A program made the translations under genes and the position numbers. 64,000 bases of DNA from an uncultured Lachnospiraceae bacterium. GTDB lineage: Bacteria > Bacillota > Clostridia > Lachnospirales > Lachnospiraceae. The notes beneath the pieces are model-generated. The model searched no databases. It worked only from the letters and a program-made list of their open reading frames with translations, and was not told the DNA's origin. Of this stretch, positions 27,801 through 36,512 are shown in pieces (positions within the stretch are counted from its first letter, which is position 1; each line of letters starts with the position of its first letter). The stretch covers positions 62,001 to 126,000 of the forward strand of contig CAJTOL010000007.1 in NCBI GenBank assembly GCA_910577645.1, written 5' to 3'.

Positions 27801-29105
27801 CTATTTTGTCAATATTGCCGGCAGCCATGTTCCTATTTCCGGCACCAGACACAGCAGGATTAAACAGCCAAACAGCGGAATATAAAAAGGAAGCATGGCC
27901 TTGACCATTCTCTGAAAACTGATTTTTGCCGTGTCCGCTATTACAAACAGGCACACGCCAAAGGGCGGAGTACACAGGCCAATCATCAGATTTAACACCA
28001 TAACCAGTCCGAAATACAAAGGATCAATCCCCATAGCTGTGGCGGCAGTTAAAAGTACCGGACCAAACACCAGAATCGCCGCAATACTCTCCATAAAACA
28101 TCCGATCATCAGCAGCGCAATGTTGACAATCAACATGAAAACAACCGGATTTGCTGTCACACCTGCAAGCCACTCAGCAATGGCATTAGAAATGCCGCAG
28201 CGGGCCAGAACCCATCCGTAAAAGGCGGCGGCAGCCGTTACGAATCCAATGGAAGCCGTATCCCTGACTGTTTCTTTTAAAATTTCCCATAGTTTTTTCA
28301 TAGTCATCTCATGGAATACGAAAAAGGAAACAAACAGCGCATATACCGTGGCCACCACCGCTGATTCTGTGGTGGTAAAAAATCCTGTCCAAATCCCGGC
28401 CAGTAAAATCACCGGAGTCAGCATAGGGATCAATGCCTCCCAAAAGGCAATCCGGCATTCTTTCAACGTCGGAAACGGCATCCTGGGGTAATTCCGCTGT
28501 TTTGCCACTACATATACAATGGCCATCATGGACAGCGTCATCAGAACACCGGGGATCACGCCTCCCAAAAACAGAGCTCCTACCGAAACACCTGAGATGG
28601 TTGAGTACATAACCATAGGCACAGACGGCGGAAAAATCGGTCCTATGGTGGAGGATGCCACTGTTACCCCTGCCGAAAAGTCCACATCATATCCATTGCT
28701 TTTCATGGCTTCAATTTCAATCTGCCCCAAACCTGCCGCGTCGGAAACAGCTGTTCCTGACATGCCGGCAAACAGCAAAGAAGCCACAATGTTGGCATGC
28801 CCCAGGCCTCCGGGCATCCATCCCACCGTAACATTGGCGAAATGGAAAATCCTTTTGGTAATTGACGAACCGTTCATAATCTTGGCTGCCAGAATAAACA
28901 GCGGAATCGACAGCAGCAAAAAATTCTGCAAACTGCTGGTAAGCTTTAAGGGCATTGCAATCAGCTGAAACCACGCTGCAATACTCCCCATATTTACAAT
29001 AAATCCCATACATCCGATGACACAAAGGGATATTCCCACCGGCACTCCCAGAGCCAAAAGCACAATGAGACCCACTGTTAAAATCAGCGCTACAATTTGA
29101 TACAC
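27801..29105 (-). CDS. dctM: TRAP transporter large permease DctM
   Basis: The 12-TM channel subunit that drives uptake of a carboxylate or sugar acid with the ion gradient. I start at the GTG at 29105 (434 aa), directly after GGAGG; the frame continues to 29249 but would overlap dctQ deeply. Typical DctM features include the ALGVPVGISL start helix, the SGTAVSDAAGLGQIE motif, and PPSVPMVMYSTISG. It overlaps the dctQ stop by 16 bases, so the two membrane subunits are coupled. Confidence 0.93.
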   Translation of the reverse strand: MYQIVALILTVGLIVLLALGVPVGISLCVIGCMGFIVNMGSIAAWFQLIAMPLKLTSSLQNFLLLSIPLFILAAKIMNGSSITKRIFHFANVTVGWMPGGLGHANIVASLLFAGMSGTAVSDAAGLGQIEIEAMKSNGYDVDFSAGVTVASSTIGPIFPPSVPMVMYSTISGVSVGALFLGGVIPGVLMTLSMMAIVYVVAKQRNYPRMPFPTLKECRIAFWEALIPMLTPVILLAGIWTGFFTTTESAVVATVYALFVSFFVFHEMTMKKLWEILKETVRDTASIGFVTAAAAFYGWVLARCGISNAIAEWLAGVTANPVVFMLIVNIALLMIGCFMESIAAILVFGPVLLTAATAMGIDPLYFGLVMVLNLMIGLCTPPFGVCLFVIADTAKISFQRMVKAMLPFYIPLFGCLILLCLVPEIGTWLPAILTK

Positions 29106-29587
29106 GTCTCTGCCTCCTTTGTCCTGTTTTTCAGATACTTCCTGGTATGCATAACCTTTGCATAAATCATAAACATGGTTCCCAGCAGCATAACCAGATA
29201 CAAATATCCGTAAGTCAGCCATTCTACTGTAGGAATTGCCGCTTTCCACTCTGACAGCATCCGGTCATAGCAGCCATAAGCCAGGGTTACGAGAAAGAAA
29301 TAGGTGCAGATATCGCCCAGAATGTTAAATGCCAGTGTTACGCCCGGACGTTTGTGAAACAAATCCTTTACCATCGTTATAACCATCTGGCCATCCTCAT
29401 AGACCAGAACCGGCATACCTAAAAACACGATTATCAGAAACATGGCCCGCCCAATCTCAACTGTCCAGGTAGCCGGAATATGAAAAATCATACGGGCCAA
29501 TATCTGAAACAGCACAGAAAATGCAAGGATACAAAGACACACAGCACAAATATTTTCCAGACAGGAAAGCAATCTTTTTATCATCAT
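29090..29587 (-). CDS. dctQ: TRAP transporter small permease DctQ
   Basis: The four-helix small subunit that pairs with DctM. The 165 residues hold four hydrophobic segments, the family pattern TWTVEIGRAMFLIIVFLG near residue 40, and a short basic C-terminal tail. GGAAGAGG precedes the double ATG; either Met could be used. It lies between the binding protein and the large permease, as in most TRAP operons. Confidence 0.9.
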   Translation of the reverse strand: MMIKRLLSCLENICAVCLCILAFSVLFQILARMIFHIPATWTVEIGRAMFLIIVFLGMPVLVYEDGQMVITMVKDLFHKRPGVTLAFNILGDICTYFFLVTLAYGCYDRMLSEWKAAIPTVEWLTYGYLYLVMLLGTMFMIYAKVMHTRKYLKNRTKEAETCIKL

Positions 29588-29616
29588 CCTCTTCCTTTCG
29601 CAGCAGGCTTCTGCCC

Positions 29617-30702
29617 TTACTGGGTACTGTCTATCAAGTCCAAAAGCCCCGGCTTCCAGTTGTCCTGATTATATTTTTCCACAACCGGAGCTGCAAGCTC
29701 CATAAATGCCTGGTTATCCGGTGTCACTACCTCCATGCCTTCCTCCTGGCATTTCTCAATATAAGTTGCATCCGGATCCGGATATTCTTCTGCAACCTTT
29801 GCAGCCGCATCCTTCCACGCCGTATTAATCAGCTGCTGATCTTCTACTGTCAGCGTATTAAACCACTCCTCAGAAGTAATATATCTGGCCAGAGTAAAGA
29901 TGTGGGAAGACAAAATCAGATATTTCTGAGCTTCATAATATTTATAGGAATAGATTGTCTCCGGCGGATTCTCCTGAGCATCCACTGTTCCCGTTTTCAG
30001 CGCCATATAAAGCTCTGCAAAATCCACTATGGTCGGGGAAGCGCCAAATGCTTCAAATACAGAAACACGGACAGGAATAGACGGCAAACGGAACTTCAGC
30101 CCTTTCAGATCATCCGGCGTTGTAATTTTCTTGTTGGAGGTCATCATCCGCGCGCCTCTGTAAAACCAGGCAGAGGTGATAATTCCTGACTTTTCCTGAA
30201 CTTCTGAAAAAAGCTGGTCTCCATGAGTATTCAAAAAATTCTTAAAGTGATCCACGTCCCGAAACAGATACGGAGCCTCTAAAATGGAATATTCCGGCGC
30301 ATAATATTCAAAATCCTCACATCCCAGCGCCCCCATCTCTATGGTACCCGCATGAACCCCTTCCGATACCTCTCTGGCGCCGCCAAGGGCTCCGCTTGGA
30401 TGAATTACCACTTTAATTCTGCCGCCGGAAGCAGTTTCTATATTATTCTTAAATTCCTCCATCACCTGATGGACCGGCCCCTCCGGCGCAAAGGTAGACG
30501 CAACATTGATGGTATAAGATTTTCCTTCCGCCGCTGCCGGCTGTTCCTCCTTTCCGGAAGCATCTGTTGATCCTTCGGCAGCAGAATTCACCGGTTCAGA
30601 AGCAGGCGCTGATGATGTGCTTTTTGCTCCGTTTCCGCCACAGGCTGCCAAGGAAAGCATCATTGCTGCTGTTAAGACAAGAGCTGTTACTTTTCTTTTC
30701 AT
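29617..30702 (-). CDS. dctP: TRAP transporter solute-binding lipoprotein DctP
   Basis: Captures the substrate outside the cell and delivers it to DctQM. The start at 30702 has GAGGAGG nine bases upstream; the earlier Met at 30711 abuts that site. A lipoprotein signal ends in LAACGG, followed by a Ser/Ala/Glu-rich linker to about residue 55. The DctP core has the carboxylate-binding Arg in LKGLKFRLPS and the Asn in AQENPPETI. The substrate is therefore likely an organic or sugar acid, matching the downstream isomerases. Confidence 0.92.
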   Translation of the reverse strand: MKRKVTALVLTAAMMLSLAACGGNGAKSTSSAPASEPVNSAAEGSTDASGKEEQPAAAEGKSYTINVASTFAPEGPVHQVMEEFKNNIETASGGRIKVVIHPSGALGGAREVSEGVHAGTIEMGALGCEDFEYYAPEYSILEAPYLFRDVDHFKNFLNTHGDQLFSEVQEKSGIITSAWFYRGARMMTSNKKITTPDDLKGLKFRLPSIPVRVSVFEAFGASPTIVDFAELYMALKTGTVDAQENPPETIYSYKYYEAQKYLILSSHIFTLARYITSEEWFNTLTVEDQQLINTAWKDAAAKVAEEYPDPDATYIEKCQEEGMEVVTPDNQAFMELAAPVVEKYNQDNWKPGLLDLIDSTQ

Positions 30703-30763
30703 AGAATTCATCCTCCTCAAAATAATAGTTTTTTCTTACCCCAAACAGATCTGTTTTGATACT

Positions 30764-30795
30764 ATTATATTAACATGTTAGCATGTTACTGTCAA
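30764..30795 (-). promoter_or_regulatory. TRAP operon promoter with GntR-type operator
   Basis: On the minus strand TTGACA (30790-30795) is followed by TATAAT (30764-30769) at 20 bp, or by TAATAT at 17 bp. Between the boxes is the perfect dyad AACATG-N4-CATGTT (30772-30787). A dyad between the -35 and -10 boxes is where a repressor would act, and a GntR regulator is encoded immediately upstream. Confidence 0.6.
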
Positions 30796-30856
30796 TATAA
30801 AAATAGGCTATCTCCCCTGGCCATTATAATATTTCCATTTTATAAGAGTTATACTT

Positions 30857-30897
30857 GCCCTCAGCGGACAAAGAAAAAGGGATGTTGCAACATCCCC
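30857..30897. repeat. Short dispersed repeat plus 18-bp perfect palindrome
   Basis: CCCTCAGCGGACAAAG is followed by the palindrome GGGATGTTGCAACATCCC (30879-30896). Both parts recur elsewhere: the first at 2.46 and 22.97 kb, the second as the stem sequence of the element at 61.05 kb. It lies just after the gntR stop, so it may end that transcript, although no T-tract follows. Confidence 0.5.
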
Positions 30898-30912
30898 AAA
30901 TATTTTTCTATA

Positions 30913-31602
30913 TTAATTATGTACAAAATAGTCTGGCCACCGCACCAGGGCAATTTCCTGATAGGACTGCAGTTCATGAATATGCTGCTTTAACAAGCTT
31001 GCAGCTCCCTCTGCATCATTCCTGGAGACGCAGCTAATCAGCTGTTCATGTTCTTTGACAATTCCATCGCCCCGGCCCTCCTCCTTAGATGTAATCAGAC
31101 GGAGTCTGTCATAATGGCCGTTCATCTTCCTGATCAGGGAAGCCGCCAGCTCTCCGTTGGTATCTGCAAATTCCATCTGATGAAAACAGTTATCTAATTC
31201 CAGGAATTTTACATAATCCTCTGTCTTTAAAGCTGCATACTGATCCGTTATCATTTCTTTCATAGTTTCCAGGGTCTTTTTAGATGCTCTTTTTGCAAAG
31301 GCGCGCATATTTTCCACTTCAAGTGCTTCCCGAATAAACCACTCCTGATATACACGGTTAAAATCAATTTTTGACACCACTGTTGCTTTCTGCGGCGATA
31401 TCTCCAGCAGCCGTTCCTCCTGAAGCTGGATAAACGCCTCCCGGACAGGCGTCCTGCTGAGATTCAGCCGGGTCGCTGTATCCTGCGTACTGATCACCGT
31501 TCCCGGCTTTAATTCCATACTCACAATTTCATTTCGAAGCGTCTGGTATGCCTGCTCCCGCACACTATTTACCACTACAACATACTGCCGTTTTTCACTC
31601 AT
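30913..31602 (-). CDS. GntR-family (FCD subfamily) transcriptional regulator
   Basis: An N-terminal winged helix (LKPGTVISTQDTATRLNLSRTPVREAF) is joined to a helical FCD ligand domain of the FadR type, with candidate metal His and Asp residues (LELDNCFHQMEF, KEHEQLI, LLKQHIHELQ). It would bind the transport substrate or a pathway intermediate. The gene lies directly upstream of dctP on the same strand, and a 16-bp dyad sits in the dctP promoter, so it probably represses the TRAP/isomerase operon in the absence of substrate. Confidence 0.9.
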   Translation of the reverse strand: MSEKRQYVVVVNSVREQAYQTLRNEIVSMELKPGTVISTQDTATRLNLSRTPVREAFIQLQEERLLEISPQKATVVSKIDFNRVYQEWFIREALEVENMRAFAKRASKKTLETMKEMITDQYAALKTEDYVKFLELDNCFHQMEFADTNGELAASLIRKMNGHYDRLRLITSKEEGRGDGIVKEHEQLISCVSRNDAEGAASLLKQHIHELQSYQEIALVRWPDYFVHN

Positions 31603-31688
31603 GCTTGCTCAATTCCTTCTTCCATTGATATGCTTGCATTTTAGCACAATTAGAAAAAAGCTACAAGTTCTAAGTTTTCTATCTTTCT

Positions 31689-33185
31689 CTATGCCAGACG
31701 CCCATATCTTCTGGCCATATCCCGGATTTCCTCTTTCAGTTCTTCTGTCAGTTCTTCCTTTCCAATCCGCCATCTCCAGTTGGTTCCCACTGTAGAGGGG
31801 CGGTTTATTCTGGCCTCGTTGCCATAACCCAGATAGTCCTGAAACGGGATAATGCACAGGTCTGCCCGGCTTCGCATAATCAGAGCGATCATAGATTTAT
31901 ATAGAAGTTTTTCCGGAGTATAGTTGTCGCAGAGATAATCCCGCAGCATAGCTTTTTCCTCCCCTGTAATGCTCTTCAGCCAGCCTGCGGCTGTCTCATT
32001 ATCATGGGTTCCGGTGTAGGCTACACAGTTGCTCTCATAATTGTGGGGAAGATAATCGTTGGCGCAGCCTGTATCCCTGGAGTCAAAGGCAAACTCCAAC
32101 ACCTTCATTCCCGGAAAACCGCTGTCTCTTACCAGTTGACGCACCGAATCCGTCACATAGCCCAAATCCTCGGCAATCACCTCTTTTTCTCCCAGAGCTT
32201 CCCTGACCTTTAAAAACAGGTCCAGCCCCGGCCCCTTTTCCCAGTGACCGTCCCTGGCCGTCTCTGCCCCGTAAGGAATGGAATAGTATTCGTCAAAGCC
32301 TCTGAAATGATCGATACGCACCACGTCATACTGAAGGAAGCAGTGTCTCAATCTGTCAATCCACCAGCTGTATCCGGTCTCCCTGTGGTAATCCCACCGG
32401 TACAAAGGATTTCCCCAGAGCTGTCCGTCTGCCGCAAAGCCGTCTGGCGGGCATCCTGCCACTGCCACCGGCACATTGTTTTCATCCAGCTGAAACAGCT
32501 CCGGATGAGCCCATGCGTCGGCGCTATCCATTGCCACATAAATGGGGATGTCTCCAATCAGCTTAACTCCCTTTGAGTTGGCGTATTCTTTTAGCCGGTT
32601 CCACTGCTTATAAAAAGTATATTGAAGATACTGATGAAATTCGATTTCAAAATATAGTTCTCTCCGGTAATAGTCCATAGCGTTGTTCCATCTGAGCCGG
32701 ATATCCTCGGCCCACTCTGTCCAGGGAGCGCCGCCAAACCGATCTTTTACCGCCATAAACAAGGCATAATCATTGAGCCACCAGCCGTTGTTCCAGACAA
32801 AATCGTGGTACTCCTGACACTGTGAAATATTACTGCGCTGGTAGGCCAGGCGAAGCAACAGGTAACGGCTCTCATAAATCTTCTTATAATCAATGTCCGT
32901 CTCATCCTCTCCAAAATCCGCCTCTTCACACTCTTCCTCTGTCAGAACCTTTTCCTCCACCAGGTCCTCCAGGCTGATAAAATAAGGATTTCCTGCATAT
33001 GTGGAAAAAGACTGATAGGGGGAATCCCCATAACTGGTAGGACCTAAAGGAAGAATCTGCCAATAGCTCTGTCCTGCCTCAGAAATCCAGTCTGCAAATT
33101 CATAAGCGCTTTTTGAAAAGCAGCCAATGCCATACTTAGATGGCAGGCTGGTAATGGATAATAAAATTCCTGCTCCCCGTTTCAC
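31689..33185 (-). CDS. malQ: 4-alpha-glucanotransferase (amylomaltase)
   Basis: A GH77 enzyme that transfers glucan segments between maltodextrins. The 498 residues follow the family: GAGILLSITSLPSKYGIGCF at the start, YWQILPLGPTSYGDSPYQ, the nucleophile region VVRIDHFRGFDEYY, acid/base Glu in VIAEDLGYVT and TGTHDNETAAGW. The start is GTG at 33185, after AGGAGGG. Its upstream region is the degraded EIIC fragment, which may once have supplied its sugar. The nearest other sugar genes are far off at 59.6 kb. Confidence 0.95.
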   Translation of the reverse strand: MKRGAGILLSITSLPSKYGIGCFSKSAYEFADWISEAGQSYWQILPLGPTSYGDSPYQSFSTYAGNPYFISLEDLVEEKVLTEEECEEADFGEDETDIDYKKIYESRYLLLRLAYQRSNISQCQEYHDFVWNNGWWLNDYALFMAVKDRFGGAPWTEWAEDIRLRWNNAMDYYRRELYFEIEFHQYLQYTFYKQWNRLKEYANSKGVKLIGDIPIYVAMDSADAWAHPELFQLDENNVPVAVAGCPPDGFAADGQLWGNPLYRWDYHRETGYSWWIDRLRHCFLQYDVVRIDHFRGFDEYYSIPYGAETARDGHWEKGPGLDLFLKVREALGEKEVIAEDLGYVTDSVRQLVRDSGFPGMKVLEFAFDSRDTGCANDYLPHNYESNCVAYTGTHDNETAAGWLKSITGEEKAMLRDYLCDNYTPEKLLYKSMIALIMRSRADLCIIPFQDYLGYGNEARINRPSTVGTNWRWRIGKEELTEELKEEIRDMARRYGRLA

Positions 33186-33210
33186 TTTTATGCCCTCCTA
33201 AGCTTACATA

Positions 33211-33351
33211 TTATAATTCAGATACATTCAATACGTTATAGTACTTATTATACACGATTCTGCCTACAAATCCAGAGATAATTCCTGCAAATACGCTCAT
33301 GTTTAATGCCGGACGCCTCACGCTGTCATTGAACGGGACAGCTGCAGGGCT
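33211..33351 (-). pseudogene. PTS EIIC (glucose family) remnant
   Basis: Translating the minus strand in the frame that begins right after the crp stop gives about 46 codons ending in TAA at 33211. The stretch ALNMSVFAGIISGF followed by VGRIVYNKYYNV matches the membrane motif of glucose/maltose-type PTS EIIC proteins (family pattern NMGVFGGIIxG...YNRFY). The rest of the roughly 450-residue permease is gone. It fills the whole gap between crp and malQ, and the malQ promoter must lie inside it. Confidence 0.55.
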
Positions 33352-34041
33352 TTATAATTCCTCACAGGCAAATTCTCCGGAATGTTCCGCCAAATCCTCT
33401 AATTTCTCCGGGTCACGGATAATAATCTTGTGGCCCTCCTTTTCAATTATCCCCATTTTTTTCAAACTAAGCATAATCTTGGATACTGTCACGGAATGTA
33501 CTCCCAGATACCTGGCAAGCTCGGTATAAGTAAAGTACTTCTGGAGCTCCAGCCTGCTGTTTTTCCAATCCGCCAGCTGCAGCAGGGTTCTGCACAACCG
33601 TTCTGTAGTGTGTTCCTCCATTGCCGTGTGATTGTGGGTAATCATCTCCATGAAATGCCTGGAAATGCAGGCGCCGATGATACAGGCAAATTCCGGATTC
33701 TCCTTAATTTTTCTCTCCACCACCAAAAAAGGAACCTTGTACAGCACACACTCCGTCTTGGTGTACAGGGAACAATAATTGTACATTCCGCCGGTTCCTC
33801 CGTTGCCGTCTGTCATTTTCCTAAAATGGGAAAGAAAAAGGGGGACTCCGCCGATTACATCCCCCTCTTTAAAGTAATGGTAGATAATCTCCTCCCCGTT
33901 CTTTGTAAATCGCACCAGAGCGCATACTCCGGATACCAGATAATGAAGTTGATTTTCCTGATTATTAATGGAGGAAAAATACTGATTTTTCTCTTTTCGA
34001 AACCGAATCCCCTCTTTTTGAAAAAAAGCCTTAACATCCAT
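33352..34041 (-). CDS. Crp/Fnr-family transcriptional regulator
   Basis: A 229-residue regulator with an N-terminal cyclic-nucleotide-binding-like beta roll (residues about 20-130) and a C-terminal winged helix (YTELARYLGVHSVTVSKIM). No Cys cluster typical of Fnr iron-sulfur binding is seen, so it is closer to the Crp-like group that answers small molecules. It is divergent from the SLC13-type transporter and probably controls it through the palindrome between them. Confidence 0.9.
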   Translation of the reverse strand: MDVKAFFQKEGIRFRKEKNQYFSSINNQENQLHYLVSGVCALVRFTKNGEEIIYHYFKEGDVIGGVPLFLSHFRKMTDGNGGTGGMYNYCSLYTKTECVLYKVPFLVVERKIKENPEFACIIGACISRHFMEMITHNHTAMEEHTTERLCRTLLQLADWKNSRLELQKYFTYTELARYLGVHSVTVSKIMLSLKKMGIIEKEGHKIIIRDPEKLEDLAEHSGEFACEEL

Positions 34042-34083
34042 ATGATTTTCGCCTTCTCCTGTGTATATTTCCTTCTGAATGTT

Positions 34084-34095
34084 TAGTAATTACTA
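34084..34095. promoter_or_regulatory. 12-bp palindrome in the crp/transporter intergenic region
   Basis: TAGTAATTACTA is a perfect palindrome 42 bp from the crp start and 75 bp from the transporter start. A divergent promoter with a single palindrome suits a site for the adjacent Crp/Fnr regulator acting on both genes. Confidence 0.45.
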
Positions 34096-34169
34096 TTTTT
34101 TTGTCCTCTGTCCTATGATATTATTTTAACAGAACACTTATACAAATTCAACAACAAAGGAGAATTGCC

Positions 34170-35606
34170 ATGAATGGTAAGAAGAACTATTACATTCACA
34201 GCCTGATAGGTATTTTAATTATGGTTATCTTTGCCTTCGTTCCCCCCTTTGGGCCGGTGACAGAGGTAGGGGTAAAGGTCCTTGGTGTATTCTTGGGAAC
34301 CATGTATCTGTGGACCTTTGTAGATACTCTGTGGCCCAGCTTATTTGGTGTACTGATGATGGGTTTAACCGGTTTCGGAAATTTTAATTCCCTGTTATCC
34401 TCCACCTTTGGCAGCCCCATTGTGGTAATGCTGTTCTTCGTAATTCTTATGACCGGCGCCATTACAGAGGAAGGCGTATGCGAATACATATCCCGCTGGT
34501 TCATTACCCGTAAGGTAAGCAACGGACGCCCCTGGGTCTTTACCGCCCTGTTTTTAACCGGCGTTTATATCATTTCTGTACTGACTGCCCCCACCCCCAC
34601 TATCTTTATTTTCTGGCCCATCCTGTACAGTCTTTTCGCCACTCTGGGCTACAAAAAGGGGGATAAGTATGCAACCCTGATGCTTATAGCCGTTGTTATG
34701 GCCGCCTCTTTCGGCTTCGCAACGACTCCCTTTAAGGGCGCTTTAACCGGACTTTTGGGCAATTACGCCAAAGTAACCGGTGCCCCCATTGAGTATCTTT
34801 CCTTTATGGCAATATCTGTTCCGGTATCTTTAGCCGGCCTGGCTGTTATTATTTTATCTATGCGGTTTATATTCCGCCCTGATATTGCCTTGTTAAAAGA
34901 CGTAAATGTTGAAATGTTCAACAAAAAGCCTCTGCCGCCTATGAACCTGCGCCAGAAAGCCATGACTGCCGCCCTGATTGTCTTTATTATCTGGGTATTA
35001 TGTCCCCCTCTTCTGCCTGACAGCCCCATTAAGCAGATCCTCACTGCTTCCCAGAATGCAATCCCGGTTCTGATTATCGCTGTCTGCTGTTTCTTAAAGG
35101 TAGAGGGAAAGCCTTTAGTAAACTTTAACGCTATCGCCGCCAAGTATATGATCTGGCCTGTCGTACTGATTGTAGGTTCCGCTATGACCATTGGAAATGC
35201 CCTGACGGATGAATCTACCGGCATTACCGTTCTGCTAAAAAGCGTGCTGACCCCGGTATTTGAGGGAAAAAGCCCTCTGATCTTTACCGTTGCCTGCGTC
35301 ACCATTGCCTGTATTCTCACCAATGTGTGCAATAATATGGTAGTGGGCATGCTGCTGATCCCCATTATCCATGTATTTTCCATGGAAATCGGCGCCAGCG
35401 CCGCCGTTATCACATCTTTGTCCATGTATATGGTCTGCATCGCTGTGGTAACCCCTGCCGCCTCCACTACCTCCGCTATTCTTCACGGCAACTCTACCTG
35501 GATGAATACAGGAGAAATTTACAAATACGGTATTATTATGACTGTCTTAAGCCTGATTACCGTATTGGCGGTAGGACTTCCCATTGCCAGCCTGGTGTTT
35601 GGCTGA
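34170..35606 (+). CDS. SLC13/DASS-type anion permease
   Basis: A membrane carrier of 478 residues with about 11-13 hydrophobic segments. The region ILTNVCNNMVVGMLL near residue 390 resembles the conserved Asn-rich hairpin of divalent anion:sodium symporters, and FATTPFKGALTGLL near residue 190 looks like the paired site. It probably moves di- or tricarboxylates or sulfate-like anions. AAAGGAG precedes the ATG. Divergent from a Crp/Fnr regulator. The substrate is inferred only at family level; ArsB/NhaD-type relatives cannot be excluded. Confidence 0.75.
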   Translation: MNGKKNYYIHSLIGILIMVIFAFVPPFGPVTEVGVKVLGVFLGTMYLWTFVDTLWPSLFGVLMMGLTGFGNFNSLLSSTFGSPIVVMLFFVILMTGAITEEGVCEYISRWFITRKVSNGRPWVFTALFLTGVYIISVLTAPTPTIFIFWPILYSLFATLGYKKGDKYATLMLIAVVMAASFGFATTPFKGALTGLLGNYAKVTGAPIEYLSFMAISVPVSLAGLAVIILSMRFIFRPDIALLKDVNVEMFNKKPLPPMNLRQKAMTAALIVFIIWVLCPPLLPDSPIKQILTASQNAIPVLIIAVCCFLKVEGKPLVNFNAIAAKYMIWPVVLIVGSAMTIGNALTDESTGITVLLKSVLTPVFEGKSPLIFTVACVTIACILTNVCNNMVVGMLLIPIIHVFSMEIGASAAVITSLSMYMVCIAVVTPAASTTSAILHGNSTWMNTGEIYKYGIIMTVLSLITVLAVGLPIASLVFG

Positions 35607-35751
35607 CAGTCAAAATATACGGCATTTTTGTGAAATATGAAAAAAATAGTTGCAGAAAAACTCCGTAAATATAGAAATAAAAATATAGTATTCTTTCCCG
35701 TTTTGTGTTACACTACTGCTATGTTTTTAAATTTAATATACGGAGGTCTAT

Positions 35752-36435
35752 ATGAAGAAAGTATACGAAGGCAAAACCAAAGATGTGTTCCAGCTAGACA
35801 ACGGCAATGTACTGTTAAAGTTCAAAGATGACTGCACTGGTAAAGACGGCGTATTCGATCCCGGAGAAAATTCTGTAGGTTTAACCATTGACGGCATTGG
35901 GAAAGCCAATCTGGAAACCTCCATCCATTTTTTTGAGCTGTTAAAGGAAGCCGGAATTAAAACCCATTATGTAAGTGCAAATGTTGAGGACGCAACCATG
36001 GAGGTACTGCCTGCTACTGTATTCGGCAAAGGCCTTGAAGTTATCTGCCGTTTAGTTGCCACCGGAAGCTTTATTCGCCGCTACGGCGCATATATTGAGG
36101 ACGGCACTGAGCTTCCCGGAGGTTATGTTGAGGCCACCTTTAAGGATGACGACCGCTGCGATCCCCTTGTAACCTGTGAAGGTTTAGTTGCCCTTAATAT
36201 TATGAGCAGAGAGATGTTTGAGTCCATGAAGGAGCAAACATTAAAGATTACCAAAATTGTTGCCGATGATCTGGCAAAGAAGGATTTAAAGCTTTACGAT
36301 ATTAAGTTTGAATTCGGCTACAACAACGGGGAGGTTATCTTAATCGACGAGATTGCCAGCGGCAATATGCGTGTTTACAAGGACGGAAAGATTGTAGATC
36401 CTATGGATTTGACTTCTATTATTTTAGGGAAATAA
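35752..36435 (+). CDS. purC: SAICAR synthase
   Basis: Joins aspartate to CAIR in purine synthesis. The 227-residue sequence has MKKVYEGKTKDVF, the nucleotide loop, GSFIRRYGAYIEDGTEL and the C-terminal LYDIKFEFG and DEIASGNMR, all family signatures. CGGAGG lies upstream. It stands alone rather than in a pur operon and is followed by a 19-bp perfect hairpin. Confidence 0.96.
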   Translation: MKKVYEGKTKDVFQLDNGNVLLKFKDDCTGKDGVFDPGENSVGLTIDGIGKANLETSIHFFELLKEAGIKTHYVSANVEDATMEVLPATVFGKGLEVICRLVATGSFIRRYGAYIEDGTELPGGYVEATFKDDDRCDPLVTCEGLVALNIMSREMFESMKEQTLKITKIVADDLAKKDLKLYDIKFEFGYNNGEVILIDEIASGNMRVYKDGKIVDPMDLTSIILGK

Positions 36436-36438
36436 TGG

Positions 36439-36484
36439 TAAGAGCAGTTGCTCAGGCAAGTAAACGCCTGAGCAACTGCTCTTA
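36439..36484. terminator. 19-bp perfect hairpin after purC
   Basis: A 19-bp arm (36439-36457, TAAGAGCAGTTGCTCAGGC) pairs perfectly with 36466-36484 across an 8-base loop. No T-tract follows on the plus strand, and only a weak one on the minus strand. It lies between the convergent purC and csm6, so it probably blocks read-through from either side and marks the left edge of the CRISPR island. Confidence 0.6.
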
Positions 36485-36512
36485 ATCTCTCATATAATTA
36501 AAAAAGGCAATA

